Source of the DNA: DASRDR01 sp963812945 [NCBI: uncultured Candidatus Rokubacteria bacterium]
GTDB taxonomy: Bacteria > Methylomirabilota > Methylomirabilia > Rokubacteriales
NCBI GenBank assembly: GCA_963812945.1
Contig: CAWEXD010000008.1
Span: forward strand, 2,852,001 to 2,916,000
Length of the DNA: 64,000 bases
Direction of reading: 5' to 3'
Each line of letters starts with the position of its first letter. Position 1 is the first letter of the stretch. Shown in pieces: positions 8,601-18,600 of the stretch. A model generated the notes under the pieces. It was not told where the DNA came from and made no database searches. It saw only the letters and a program-made list of their open reading frames with translations. A program made the position numbers and the translations under genes.

Positions 8601-11600
8601 CATGGGTCGTACCCCGTGTCGACGGAGGAGGTGCGGGGCGGACGCGGTCACGTAATGTGGCGTAGCGTTCTTGACGGACAGACCGTACACGTGCACGATC
8701 TCGCCTCGGCGGCGAAGACCGAGTTCCCTGAGAACAAGGCCGCCCAGCGAATCACGGGAACTCGAACCCTCGTGACAACACCACTGCTGAGAGAGGGAAA
8801 TGCGATCGGCGCCATCCTCGTTCGACGTACTGAGGTGCGCCCCTTCTCGGAGAAGCAGATCAGGTTGCTCGAGACCTTTGCCGCCCAAGCGGTCATCGCG
8901 ATCGAGAACGTGCGGCTGTTCACGGAGCTCGAGGTCCGGAACCGCGAGCTGACCGAGGCCCTGGAGCAGCAGACGGCCACCGCCGAGATCCTGCGGGCCA
9001 TCTCCGGCTCGCCGACCGACGCCCAGCCGGTCTTCGAGGCAATCGCCCAGAGCGCCGCGCGGTTGTGCGAAGCAGTGAATGGCAGCGTCGTTCGCTTCGA
9101 TGGACGCCTGGTCCACATGGTGGCCCAGCATGGCAACACCCCGGAGGCCGTCGAATCCAATCGGCGCGTGTTTCCCCGCCCGCCGGATCGGGGCACCGTC
9201 ACCGGCCGAGCGATCCTGACGCGCGCGGTCGTCCACGTCGACATCGCCGAAGACCCCGAGTACGAGCCCAGTGCTATCGTGCAGGCAGGCTTCCGCACCG
9301 CCCTCGCCGTGCCCATGCTGCGGGACGGTGATCCGATCGGAGCGATCGTCGTCACGAGGGAGAAAGGCCGATTCTTCTCCGAGACGCAGATCGCCCTCCT
9401 CAAGACCTTCGCCGACCAGGCCGTGATCGCGATCGAGAACGTGCGGCTGTTCACGGAGCTCGAGGCCCGGAACCGCGAGCTGACCGAGGCGCTCGAGCAG
9501 CAGACGGCCACCGCCGAGATCCTGCGGGTCATCTCCAGCTCGCCGACCGACCTCCAGCCCGTGATGGACGTCGTGGCCGAAAGCGCTGCACGATTCTGCG
9601 GCGCGCCGGATGCCGCGATCTGGCGTCTTGAAGGCGAGTCCCTCCGGCTCGTCGCGATGCATGGGCCGCATCCTGGGGTCCTACCGATCGGCACAAGCAT
9701 CGCCGCCAGCCCCCGGACCGTCACTGGGCGCGCGGTGCGTGATCGCAAGTCGATCCATATCGAGGACCTGCTGGCGCTGCCCGAGACGGAGTTCCCCGAG
9801 ACGCTGGCCCGCTTGCAGCGCGCCAGTGCCAGTGCCCCCATTCGGACGATACTGGCCACCCCGCTCCTGCGCGAAGGCACGCCCATCGGCGTCATTTGGA
9901 TGCGGCGGGGTGAGGTACAGCCCTTCACGGACAAGCAGGTCGCGCTGGCGAAGACCTTCGCCGACCAGGCCGTGATCGCCATCGAGAACGTGCGCCTGTT
10001 CACGGAGCTCGGGGCCCGGAACCGCGAGCTGACGGAAGCCCTCGAGCAGCAGACCGCCACCGCTGAGATCCTGCGGGTCATCTCCAGCTCGCCCACCGAC
10101 GTCCAGCCGGTCTTCGAGGCAATCGCCCAGAGCGCCGCGCGGTTGTGCGAAGCACTGAATGGCTACGTCGTTCGCTTCGATGGACGCCTGATCCACATGG
10201 CAGCCCAGCATGGCGCCACCCCGGAGGCCGTCGAAGCCAATCGGCGCGTGTTCCCCCGCTCGCCAGATCGAGGCAGCGTCACCGGCCGAGCGATCCTGAC
10301 GCGCGCTGTCGTCCACGTCGACGTCGCCGAAGACCCCGAGTACGAGCAGAGTGCGATCGTGCAGGCGGGCGTCCGCACCGTCCTAGCAGTGCCAATGCTG
10401 CGGGACGGTGATCCGATCGGAGCGATCGTCGTCACGAGGGAGGAAGGTCGATTCTTCCCCGAGACGCAGATCGCCCTCCTCAAGACCTTCGCCGACCAGG
10501 CCGTGATCGCGATCGAGAACGTGCGGTTGTTCCAGGAGCTCGAAGCGCGGAACCGCGAGCTGACCGAGGCGCTCGAGCAGCAGACGGCGACGGCGGAGAT
10601 CCTGAAGGTCATCAGCCGCTCTCAGACCGACGCGCAGCCGGTGTTCGACGCCATCGCCCGCAGCGCGGTGCGGTTGTGCGACGGGACGCACTGTAACGTC
10701 ACTCGTTTCGATGGAGAACTGCTCCACCAGGTGGCCGTGCACAACTTCACGCCCGAAGCCCTCGAGGCCAGCCGGCAACGTTATGGGCTGCCGCCCTCCC
10801 GCTGGCTTGCCGGGGGTCGCGCGGTTCTCGATCGAGCCGTCTGCCATATTACCGATATCGACAGTGAGCCAGAGTACGACACTGCGGTTGCGCGGGCGAT
10901 GGGCGGCCGAAGCGTGTTGGCAGTGCCCATGCTCCGGGAAGGAAGTCCTATCGGCGCCATTGCCGTCGGTCGCGCGGCCCTCGGCCCCTTCTCCCCGAAG
11001 CAAATTGAGCTGCTTCAGACCTTTGCCGACCAAGCGGTGATCGCCATCGAGAACGTGCGCCTGTTCACGGAGCTCGAGGCCCGGAACCGCGAGCTGACCG
11101 AGGCGCTGGAGCAGCAGACGGCCACCGCCGAGATCCTGCGGGTCATCTCCAGCTCGCCGACGGATCTCCAGCCGGTGATGGACGTCGTGGCCTCGAGCGC
11201 CGCACGATTCTGCGGCGCGCGGGATGTCGACATCTTTCGACTGGAAGGAGAGTCCTTCAGGTTCGTCGCGAGACATGGGCTCCTGTATGCGTCAACGCCG
11301 CTCGGCGGGACCTTCGCCGTAAGCCCTCGGGCCGCAGGAGGGCGTGCGGTGCTTGATCGGAGAACGATCCATGTGGAGGACCTGCTGGCGCTGCCCGAGA
11401 CGGAATTCCCTGAGACGCTGGCCCGCATGCGGCGTTCCAGTTCGCCCTTTCGGACGATGCTCGCCACGCCGCTCCTGCGCGAAGGCGTCCCCATAGGCCT
11501 CATGGTCATGCGACGGGCAGAGGTGCAGCCGTTCACGGACAAGCAGATCAAGCTGGCCGAGACTTTCGCCGATCAGGCGGTGATCGCGATCGAGAACGTG

Positions 11601-13433
11601 CGGCTCTTCCAGGAGCTCGAGGCCCGGAACCGCGAGGTGACCGAGGCGCTGGAGCAGCAGACGGCGACGAGCGAGATCCTGCGCGTCATCTCGAGTTCGC
11701 CCACCGACGTCCAGCCGGTGTTCGACACGATCGTCCGGAACGCGGCGCGCCTGTGCGAGGCCTCGCACAGTAACCTGTTCCGCTTCGAGGGGGAGCTCCT
11801 GGCACACGCAGCGAGCTTCGGCTTCACACCATCGGAGGTCGAGGGTGTGCGGACGGCCTTTCCGCGACGGCCGGGGCGCGAGTTCGCAGTGGGCCGGGCC
11901 GTGTTGGAGGGCCGGGTCATCCACATCCCCGATGTCACGCAGGACCCGGAATACGACATGCCTCCGCAGTCGATTCTCAACCAGCGAACGGTGCTGGCCG
12001 TACCGATGCTGCGCGAGGGAATCCCGATCGGGGCAGTGACGATCTGGCGACCGGCGGCGCGGCCATTCTCAGAGGCGCAGATCAAGCTAGTGACGACCTT
12101 CGCTGCCCAGGCCGTGATCGCGATCGAGAACGTCCGGCTGTTCAAGGAGCTCGAGGCCCGGACGGCTCAGCTCACGCGCTCGGTCGATGAGCTGCGGGCG
12201 CTCGGTGAGGTCGGACAGGCGGTCACCTCCACTCTGGACCTGGAGACCGTGCTGAACACGATCGTGTCTCGGGCGGCCCAGCTCGCAGGAGCCGACGGCG
12301 CCACGATCCACGAGTACGACGAGGCCACCAGGGAGTTCCGGATACGCGCGACCACCCACGACTACGATCCGGAGCTGGTCGAGAGCTTCCGGGCCATGCC
12401 GCTCAAAATTGGCGAGGGGCTCATCGGACGCGCCGCCGAGCGGCGGGAGCCGATGCAGGTGCTCGACGCCGTCCAGGAGGGCGCCTACCAGAGCCATCGT
12501 CGGGACATCCTGCTCCGGAAGGGCTACCGGGCGCTGCTGGCGGTGCCGCTCATCCGGGAGGATCAGGTCATCGGCGCGCTCGCGATGATCCGACGAGCAC
12601 CCGGGGAGTTCCCCCCCGAGATCGTCGAGCTCCTCAAGACGTTCGCGACCCAGTCGGCGCTCGCCATCCAGAACGCCCGCCTCTTCCGCGAGGTCGAGGA
12701 GAAGGGGCGCCAGCTCGCGGTCGCCAGCCAGCACAAGTCCCAGTTCCTGGCCAACATGAGCCACGAGCTCCGGACCCCGCTCAACGCCGTCCTCGGCTAC
12801 ACGGAGCTGATCCTCGACGAGACCTTCGGGGACGTGCCCGAGCCGATCCGGGACAGTTTGGAACGCGCCCGGAACAGCGGCCAGCACCTCCTCGGCCTCA
12901 TCAACGACGTCCTCGACCTCTCGAAGATCGAGGCCGGCCAGCTCACCCTGTCCCTCGCCGACTACGCCATGGAGGAGGTCACGCAAGCCGTCGCGACGGG
13001 CGTGGAGTCGCTCGCCGCCGAGAAGAAGCTCGCGCTGCGCGTGAGCGTGCCGCCCGACCTGCCGCCCGGCCGGGGCGACTCGCGGCGGATCGCCCAGGTG
13101 CTCCTGAACCTGGTGGGGAACGCGCTGAAGTTCACCGAGGCCGGCGAGGTCCGGGTGGCCGTGACCGTCTCGGACGGCGCCTTCGTCGTCTCGGTGGCCG
13201 ACACGGGCCCCGGGATCTCCGAGGCCGATCAGGTGAAGATCTTCGAGGAGTTCCAGCAGGCGGACAGCTCCACCACCCGGAAGAAGGGCGGGACCGGCCT
13301 CGGCCTGGCGATCGCCAAGCGGATCGTGGAGCTCCACGGGGGCCGGATCTGGGTGGAGTCCACCCTCGGCCGGGGCTCGACCTTCCGGTTCGCGCTGCCG
13401 GTGCGGGTCGAGCGGCAGGTGGCGGCGCCGTGA
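5664..13433 (+). CDS. Giant cytoplasmic histidine kinase with 13 GAF domains
   Basis: A 2589-residue sensor kinase. Thirteen GAF domains in a row fill about residues 15-2340. Ten of the connecting linkers contain the same EQQTAT helix, as in ARNRELTEALEQQTATAEIL. The C-terminus carries a HisKA domain with phospho-acceptor His2367 in NMSHELRTPLN and an ATPase domain with NALKFTEAG, DTGPGIS and GTGLGLAIAKR. No membrane segment or signal peptide is visible, so it should act in the cytoplasm and bind small ligands. The ATG has GGAGG seven bases upstream. The receiver gene downstream overlaps by four bases (GTGA), so the partner is probably that receiver. The number of GAF units is unusual; several are close copies of one another. 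Confidence 0.93.
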   Translation: MASRRKAPSRPARRPRTSAATGPAGVRAQLAATTRILRALAGAPGNLQAVLDAVAEQAARVCGATDSVIHRLDGDGLHPLAHHGSIGLGIKIGDILPITRDAAAGRAALERRTVHVPDIEAAAAEYPGSLQISRQGGLHRAILAVPLVSEERAVGVIVIRRSEARPFTPGQIAALESFADQAAIAIGHARLFQEVTEALERERATGAILRVIASSPTTVDPVFDAILDSALSLCASPVGNLILFDGEEFRLVAQRGMPDGVVEAWKQPQRHGPHNGSTRAVTERQPVQIVDMMADPAYRERDPIRLNSVELLGSRTALFVPMLKEGTPIGVLVTWRREVRAFSESQIQLLSTFADQAVIALENVRLFTELGARNRELTEALEQQTATSEVLKVISRSTFDLQPVLDTLIENATRLCGAESGFIYRFEGDVLRIAADYAASTAFKEYWRRPEIRPGPGSASGRATLERRTVHIHDVLAEPGYELLEAQRIGGFRTVLCVPMLREGVVLGVIFMWRTRVHPFAAKQIGFVETFADQAVIAIENVRLLQELEARNRELTESLEQQTATAEILRVISGSPTDLQPVMDTVAENAARVCGGIDSLIFRLDGDVLRLVARYGALPVVMRVGDTIAATRDSVAGRVVSERRTIHIEDLQALPETEFPDTRARARERADAGHRTYLATPLLRDGVPLGAILIRRAEIRPFSVRQIALLETFAHQAVIAIENVRLFTELQDRNRALTAAHAQVSEALEQQTATAEILRVISRSPTDVQPVFDAIAQSAVRLCEAVNGGVLRFDGTLIHLAAHYGWDRALDTLRRVWPRPPDRGIASARAILTGAVVHVDIAQDPEFEQTAILQAGFRTVLSVPLLREGHPIGAITVTREEGRPFSDTQIALLQTFADQAVIAIENVRLFTELGTRNRELTESLEQQTATADILRVISRSPTDVQPVLDVVAETAARLCEAVDAHIWRRDGDVLRQVSSHGSYPVSTEEVRGGRGHVMWRSVLDGQTVHVHDLASAAKTEFPENKAAQRITGTRTLVTTPLLREGNAIGAILVRRTEVRPFSEKQIRLLETFAAQAVIAIENVRLFTELEVRNRELTEALEQQTATAEILRAISGSPTDAQPVFEAIAQSAARLCEAVNGSVVRFDGRLVHMVAQHGNTPEAVESNRRVFPRPPDRGTVTGRAILTRAVVHVDIAEDPEYEPSAIVQAGFRTALAVPMLRDGDPIGAIVVTREKGRFFSETQIALLKTFADQAVIAIENVRLFTELEARNRELTEALEQQTATAEILRVISSSPTDLQPVMDVVAESAARFCGAPDAAIWRLEGESLRLVAMHGPHPGVLPIGTSIAASPRTVTGRAVRDRKSIHIEDLLALPETEFPETLARLQRASASAPIRTILATPLLREGTPIGVIWMRRGEVQPFTDKQVALAKTFADQAVIAIENVRLFTELGARNRELTEALEQQTATAEILRVISSSPTDVQPVFEAIAQSAARLCEALNGYVVRFDGRLIHMAAQHGATPEAVEANRRVFPRSPDRGSVTGRAILTRAVVHVDVAEDPEYEQSAIVQAGVRTVLAVPMLRDGDPIGAIVVTREEGRFFPETQIALLKTFADQAVIAIENVRLFQELEARNRELTEALEQQTATAEILKVISRSQTDAQPVFDAIARSAVRLCDGTHCNVTRFDGELLHQVAVHNFTPEALEASRQRYGLPPSRWLAGGRAVLDRAVCHITDIDSEPEYDTAVARAMGGRSVLAVPMLREGSPIGAIAVGRAALGPFSPKQIELLQTFADQAVIAIENVRLFTELEARNRELTEALEQQTATAEILRVISSSPTDLQPVMDVVASSAARFCGARDVDIFRLEGESFRFVARHGLLYASTPLGGTFAVSPRAAGGRAVLDRRTIHVEDLLALPETEFPETLARMRRSSSPFRTMLATPLLREGVPIGLMVMRRAEVQPFTDKQIKLAETFADQAVIAIENVRLFQELEARNREVTEALEQQTATSEILRVISSSPTDVQPVFDTIVRNAARLCEASHSNLFRFEGELLAHAASFGFTPSEVEGVRTAFPRRPGREFAVGRAVLEGRVIHIPDVTQDPEYDMPPQSILNQRTVLAVPMLREGIPIGAVTIWRPAARPFSEAQIKLVTTFAAQAVIAIENVRLFKELEARTAQLTRSVDELRALGEVGQAVTSTLDLETVLNTIVSRAAQLAGADGATIHEYDEATREFRIRATTHDYDPELVESFRAMPLKIGEGLIGRAAERREPMQVLDAVQEGAYQSHRRDILLRKGYRALLAVPLIREDQVIGALAMIRRAPGEFPPEIVELLKTFATQSALAIQNARLFREVEEKGRQLAVASQHKSQFLANMSHELRTPLNAVLGYTELILDETFGDVPEPIRDSLERARNSGQHLLGLINDVLDLSKIEAGQLTLSLADYAMEEVTQAVATGVESLAAEKKLALRVSVPPDLPPGRGDSRRIAQVLLNLVGNALKFTEAGEVRVAVTVSDGAFVVSVADTGPGISEADQVKIFEEFQQADSSTTRKKGGTGLGLAIAKRIVELHGGRIWVESTLGRGSTFRFALPVRVERQVAAP
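9001..10560 (+). repeat. In-frame duplication of GAF units, 1080-bp period
   Basis: The stretches starting at 9001 and 10081 (GAF 7 and GAF 9) are nearly the same over about 480 bp, with shared runs such as the one at 9041 and 10121. The offset is exactly 1080 bp, that is 360 codons or two GAF domains plus linkers. GAF 8 and GAF 11 (9561 and 11175) are a second close pair, 538 codons apart. Confidence 0.85.
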
Positions 13434-13795
13434 GCAAGCGGATCCTGGTGGTGGAGGACCACGAGGAGAACCGGCGCATCCTGCGCCTGCTCCTCACCAA
13501 GGCGGGCTTCGAGCTGATCGAGGCGGAGACCGGGGAGGACGGGGTGAGGCTGGCGGAGACGGAGCGTCCCGACCTCATCCTGATGGACATCCAGCTCCCC
13601 GGCCTCGACGGCTACGAGGCGACCCGCCGGATCAAGGCGAACCCGGCGCTGCGGACCGTCCCGCTCATCGTGGTGACCTCGTACGCGCTGAGCGGCGACG
13701 ACGTGAAGGCCTTCGAGGCCGGCTGCGACGCCTACGTGACCAAGCCCTTCGTCCCCCGCCAGCTCCTGGCCAAGATCCGCGAGTACCTGGGATAG
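13430..13795 (+). CDS. Stand-alone response-regulator receiver (CheY-like)
   Basis: A 121-residue receiver domain without an output domain. The acidic pair Glu9-Asp10, the phospho-acceptor Asp53 in LMDIQLPG, Thr83 and Lys105 in VTKPF are all present. Its GTG overlaps the stop of the GAF kinase gene as GTGA, so the two are translationally coupled. It most likely takes the phosphate from that kinase and acts as an adaptor or phosphate carrier. Next comes a receiver-cyclase protein, which could be the final output. Confidence 0.9.
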   Translation: MSKRILVVEDHEENRRILRLLLTKAGFELIEAETGEDGVRLAETERPDLILMDIQLPGLDGYEATRRIKANPALRTVPLIVVTSYALSGDDVKAFEAGCDAYVTKPFVPRQLLAKIREYLG

Positions 13796-13814
13796 AGGCG
13801 AGGGAGGCGCGCCC

Positions 13815-14957
13815 GTGCGAACGCCGCCCAGGATCCTCGTCGTCGACGACACGGCGGCGAACGTGCACATCCTCCAGCTCCGGCTGGCCGCCCAGGGCTA
13901 CGACGTCGTGACCGCGACCGACGGCGAGGCGGCGCTGGCCGCGGCCCGGGAGGCCCGGCCGGACCTGATTCTCCTGGACGTCATGATGCCCAAGGTGGAC
14001 GGGCTCGAGGTGTGCCGGCAGCTCCGGGCGGACCCCTCGTTCCCGTTCACGCCGATCATCATGGTCACGGCGAAGGCGGACCCGAAGGACGTCGTGGCGG
14101 GCCTCGAGGCGGGCGGGGACGAGTACCTGACGAAGCCCGTGGACCAGACCGCGCTGGTCGCCCGGGTCAAGTCGATGCTCAGGATCAAGGAGCTCCACGA
14201 CTCGGTGGAGGCGATGGCCGTGAAGCTGGCCGAGTGGAACCGGACGCTCGAAGAGCGCGTCCAGGCCCAGGTCACCCAGCTCGACCGGCTCTCGCGGCTC
14301 AAGCGCTTCTTCTCCCCGCAGCTCGCCGAGCTGATCGTGGACGGGGGCGCCGGGGACCCGCTCCTGACGCACCGGCGGGAGGTGACCGTCGTCTTCCTCG
14401 ACCTCCGCGGGTTCACGGCGTTCGCCGAGACCGCGGAGCCGGAGGAGGTCATGGGCGTCCTCCGCGAATACCACGCCGCGATGGGCGCCCTGATCGTGGC
14501 CCACGAGGGCACGCTGGAGCGCTTCGCCGGAGACGGCATGATGGTGTTCTTCAACGACCCCGTGCCGGTCCCGGACGCTCCGGAGCGGGCGGTCCGCATG
14601 GCCCTGGCGATGCGGGACCGGGTCGGGGAGCTGGGCGCCCGGTGGAAGAAGCGCGGGCACGAGCTCGACGTCGGGATCGGCATCGCCCAGGGCTTCGCCA
14701 CCATCGGCGCCATCGGCTTCGAGGGGCGCCTGGACTACGGCGCGGTCGGGACGGTCACCAACCTGGCCGCGCGCCTGTGCGGCGAGGCGAAGGCCGGGGA
14801 GATCCTGGTCTCTCAGCGCCTCCTGGGGGCCGTCGAGGCGCTCGCGGAGGCGAAGCCGGTCGGGGAGCTCTCGCTCAAGGGGTTTTCGAAGCCGGTGCCC
14901 GCGTTCAACGTCGTGGGGCTCCAAGCCCCGGACGTGCGTGGTGCCGGCCGCGCGTGA
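13815..14957 (+). CDS. Receiver domain fused to a class III adenylate/guanylate cyclase
   Basis: A 380-residue protein. The N-terminal receiver has Asp10-Asp11, phospho-acceptor Asp55 in LLDVMMPK and TKPVD. A helical linker follows (about 130-175). The C-terminal class III cyclase domain has both metal-binding aspartates, in VVFLDLRGFT and FAGDGMMVFF, and a late NLAARL segment. It would make cAMP or cGMP under control of phosphorylation. The GTG at 13815 has AGGGAGG seven bases upstream, and the gap after the receiver gene is 19 bases, so all three genes form one signalling operon. Substrate choice is not certain from the visible residues. Confidence 0.88.
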   Translation: MRTPPRILVVDDTAANVHILQLRLAAQGYDVVTATDGEAALAAAREARPDLILLDVMMPKVDGLEVCRQLRADPSFPFTPIIMVTAKADPKDVVAGLEAGGDEYLTKPVDQTALVARVKSMLRIKELHDSVEAMAVKLAEWNRTLEERVQAQVTQLDRLSRLKRFFSPQLAELIVDGGAGDPLLTHRREVTVVFLDLRGFTAFAETAEPEEVMGVLREYHAAMGALIVAHEGTLERFAGDGMMVFFNDPVPVPDAPERAVRMALAMRDRVGELGARWKKRGHELDVGIGIAQGFATIGAIGFEGRLDYGAVGTVTNLAARLCGEAKAGEILVSQRLLGAVEALAEAKPVGELSLKGFSKPVPAFNVVGLQAPDVRGAGRA

Positions 14958-15092
14958 CCGGGCGCGGGATCGAGCGCGAGCGGATCACGATCGCGAGCGC
15001 GGGGACGGCTCGCCCTGCCGAGCGGGCCGCCGCCGCCTGGGCCCGGAATCGCCGGGTGGACGTGACGTGTCAACGGGCGGGACAGGAGGTGC

Positions 15093-15629
15093 TCAGGGCG
15101 TGAAGAGCGTCGGCGGGCCCGCATAGACGAGCCGGCCGTCCGCACCTACGCGCGCCGCAGGATGCAGCGCGTGTGGCTCGGCGGGCCCGGGACCCAGGAT
15201 GTGGCGCACCTCGACACCGCGGGCGACCAGCGCGTCCGCGATCAGCTGCCGGTGGCAGCGCCAGGGCACGGCTTCCGCGCAGAGAATCGCCGTCGGCACC
15301 TCCCGCCCGAGCGCCATGAGCCGCCCGAGCGCTGCGCCAAAGGCCGGGGTCTCCATGTGATCGGCGTAGGCCCGGAAGCTCGGGCTCCTCCAGGCCGTGT
15401 GCGGGGAGTCCGGCCGGCCCGTGCGCCGGCCGCCGAGGTCGGCCTCGTGGTGGTATTCGAGGCCGTCGGCCCGGAGCGCCGCGGCGAGCGCCTCCCGGGC
15501 GAAGTGCGGGTGGCGCTGCGAGGCCGGATACCGCCGCACGTCGACCAGCCGGCGGATGCCGTGGATGCGGAGAAGCCCCAGGAAGGCCGCGAGCTCGCGC
15601 GTGGAATGGCCGACCGTGTGAACGACCAT
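15093..15629 (-). CDS. DUF488-family protein
   Basis: A 178-residue protein starting MVVHTVGHSTREL, the typical DUF488 N-terminus. Further family marks are DVRRYPASQRHPHF and the cysteine motif CAEAVPWRCHRQLIAD, where Cys and His may be functional. The biochemical role of DUF488 is not established. A longer open frame extends upstream but is Arg/Ser-rich and lacks family sequence, so the ATG at 15629 is preferred even though its ribosome site is weak. It lies 55 bases downstream of the large propeller-KAP gene on the same strand, so the two may be co-transcribed. It converges with the cyclase gene. Confidence 0.75.
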   Translation of the reverse strand: MVVHTVGHSTRELAAFLGLLRIHGIRRLVDVRRYPASQRHPHFAREALAAALRADGLEYHHEADLGGRRTGRPDSPHTAWRSPSFRAYADHMETPAFGAALGRLMALGREVPTAILCAEAVPWRCHRQLIADALVARGVEVRHILGPGPAEPHALHPAARVGADGRLVYAGPPTLFTP

Positions 15630-15684
15630 CGAGGCCCGACGAGCCAGGCGCGACGCTACTTCGAGGCCCGTCCCCCCGATTCGG

Positions 15685-18600
15685 TCACACGCGTACGCCG
15701 GCCGAGAGCTTGGCGAAGGCCTGGCGGTAGGTCGCGAAGTGGGGATCCCCAGCGAGAGCGTCGACGTGTTGCCGAACCTCCGCGGAGAGAGTAGCCGGCG
15801 CCGCCAGTGTCTCGCCCGCCCCATCCAGCCGCGCCTGCCCCAGGAGCTCCGGCCACCCGTGCTCGATCGCGCTCAACGCCACCAGCGCATCCTCCGGAAT
15901 GTGATCGGCCGGTGCGATCCGGCTCGTCGCCGCCTCGGGCGCCTGGCGTCCGAGGGCGCGGCGCACCGCCGGGACGAATCCCGCCCACCGGCTCAGCTCG
16001 GGGGTGAGCGGACGCTGACGCATCGCGTAGTAGCGAACACGATTGAGGAACTTCTTCATCGATCGGGGCGTCGGGCTCTTCGAGTAGACGAGGGGGTGCC
16101 AGGTCCGGAGCGCGTCGGCGAACTCGTCCGAATCCTCCACGATCACCGGCGGGCGGGTCAGGAGCACCCATAGCCCCACCAGCGGCAAGAGCGCGAGCGG
16201 CCAGACCAGCGGCCACACCAACTTCCGCCCGGGTGCCGCCGGCACGAATCGCCCCGGCTCGTCGGAGCCGTCCTCCCCGATGCGACCATCGCCCAGCCCC
16301 GGCGCGGTGGCGCTCCCGCCCGGCGACTCCGATCCCGGAGCCGCGCGAACGATCTCTGTCGCGGGCTCCCGCGACGGCGAGGGCGCATGCCAGCCGTACC
16401 AGAACCCCGCAGCGATTACGGCGGCCACGATCAGCGCGGGCGTCCACGAGCGAAGGACGCGGCCGACCGTCTGGACCTGCTGCCAGAGGCCTCCCGTCTC
16501 GATCTCTCGCTCCGGCGCCGGTGCCACCAACCGAGCGGCCTGCTCGAGCGTCGCCGCGGGCACGGGAACTTCGATGTTGACGAGCTTCTCGAGGTACTGC
16601 TGAGCGAAGGCCGCTCGGCGCTCCCGGCTCCGGTCCGGATTGCCGTTGGCGCTGGCCGGAGCACCGGGCCGGACGACCGGTGGGTCGGTCAGCTCTTCGG
16701 CCACGTCCTTGAAGCCGAGGCCGACGCAGCGCCGCACGCGCTCGAGCTCCATGCCCATGACGACGTAGCAGTCCCCGGAGGAGACGAGGAAGTTGACCGC
16801 CTCCAGGACCTCCAGGACGTTCTCCGGACGGCACCGGTCGAGATCGTCGATCAGGATCAGCATCGTGCGCGGCTCGAGCGCGTCGGTGACGTCGCGAAAC
16901 TCCCTGGCGAAGCGATGCCGGAAGCTCGTCTGGGCTTCGAGATCGCGGACGCGCGCACTCCCCGACACGCTGGCCAGGAGGCTCGCCGGGCTGACGCCGA
17001 AGCCCTTGATGCCCCGCCAAACGGACACGCCGATGCCGATCGCACCCGTGAGGCTCAGCAGAAAGGCCGTGAGCGGCGGGACGGTCGAGTCCTCACTCCG
17101 CGGGCGGGGCGGTTCCCCCTCGGATTTGGCGGGCGGAGTCGCGCCGTCCGTCTTTCCGGCGCCGGCGGTCTTCTCCCGCTCTTCCTTCGGCCCGGCCTTG
17201 TCCTTCGACGCCCCCTCGTTCAAGAGGACCGATGGAACGAGCCCCCGTACCCGTTCGGCGGCACGGCCAATGAACCACGCGCCTTCGTCCAGGCGCCTGG
17301 CCGGGTCGACCCAGAAATATCCCGCTGAGAAGGCGAAGATCGAGAGCAGCGGCAGGATGATGGGCCACTTGCGCCGCCCGCGCTGCCACAGGAGGGCCGC
17401 GCGATACTGCACGCCCTCGGGCAGCCACCACTGCGGGATGGCCTGGGCCCGGATGTTCTCGAGCAGGGCGGCGAGCAGATGCTCCTCCTTCTGGTGGTGC
17501 CAGGCGTTGAACCAGACCGGCCGGAAGCCGAACGGCCGGAGGTCGGCGCGAAGGAGGTTCATCAGGGAGCTCTTTCCGGAGCCCCACGGGCCCGTGACGG
17601 CAATCGTCAGGGGAGGCTTCGTGTTCTCGTTCCGGAGGAAGCGGGACAGCCCCAGCGCGATCGCGCCGAAGTCGAGAGGATCGGGCTCCCCGGCCTCGAT
17701 GGGACGATCGGAGACCAGGACGTCCTTCACGCCGCGCTCCGTCACAACTGGCTTCGGTGGCCAGAGGGCGGGAAGAATGAGGAGCCCGGCGAAAGCCAAG
17801 CTCGCCCAGTACCAGGGCGGCAGCGCTACGCGGGGAGTGATCGGCGCCCACGTCCGGCCACCGTCCAGCGTCGTGAGGATCGTCCCCGCGCTCCCCACGA
17901 CCCAGCCACGCCCGCCGTCGGCGGACATGTGCGCCGCTCGGAGCGACTCGCGGGTGCCGCTCGGCTGGGACTGCCACGCCGCGCCCCCGTCCTCGGTCCG
18001 CAGGACCGCGCCGTTCGAGCCGAGAGCCCAGCCCCGCACGCCGTCCTGAGAGCTTCGGATCGCTCTGACTCCGGCTCGGCCGTCGGGGAGCTGAGCACGC
18101 CACGTGGCCCCGCCGTCCTCCGTCCGCAGGATGACTCCTGGCCCCACGATCCAGGCGCGCTGCCCATCCCCCGCCCCGTGGATGTCGAAGTAGCCAATGC
18201 TGGAGGCGAGAGCCTGGCGGCGCCACGTGGCACCCCCGTTCTCCGTCCGCAAGACGGCACCATCCGGGCCCAAGACCCAGCCCCTCAGAGCGTCCCTCGA
18301 GCCGTGAGCGGCGAGAAGCACCAACGCCGCCGTAGTGTGTACTTGCCACGTTTCCCCACCGTTCTCGGTGGACAGCACGGTCCCGTCGAGCGCCGCGACC
18401 CAGCCCCGACGACCATCCGCCGACCCGTGGACGGCACGAAGCGGGGGCCGGCTATCGCCCCATTGCGAGGGCGGCGAAATCATGCCCTGTCCCCAGGTCC
18501 TGCCGCCGTCGGTTGTGCGCCGGATCAACCCGCGGTCGCCAACCACCCACGCGCCGCGGCCATCAGGTGTGGAGTGGACGCTGGCAAGGGAGACGGGAGG

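Noticed and set aside
5664-13433. Repeats suggesting a CRISPR array or integron
   Set aside because: The repeat units are in frame, about 540 bp long, and encode GAF domains.
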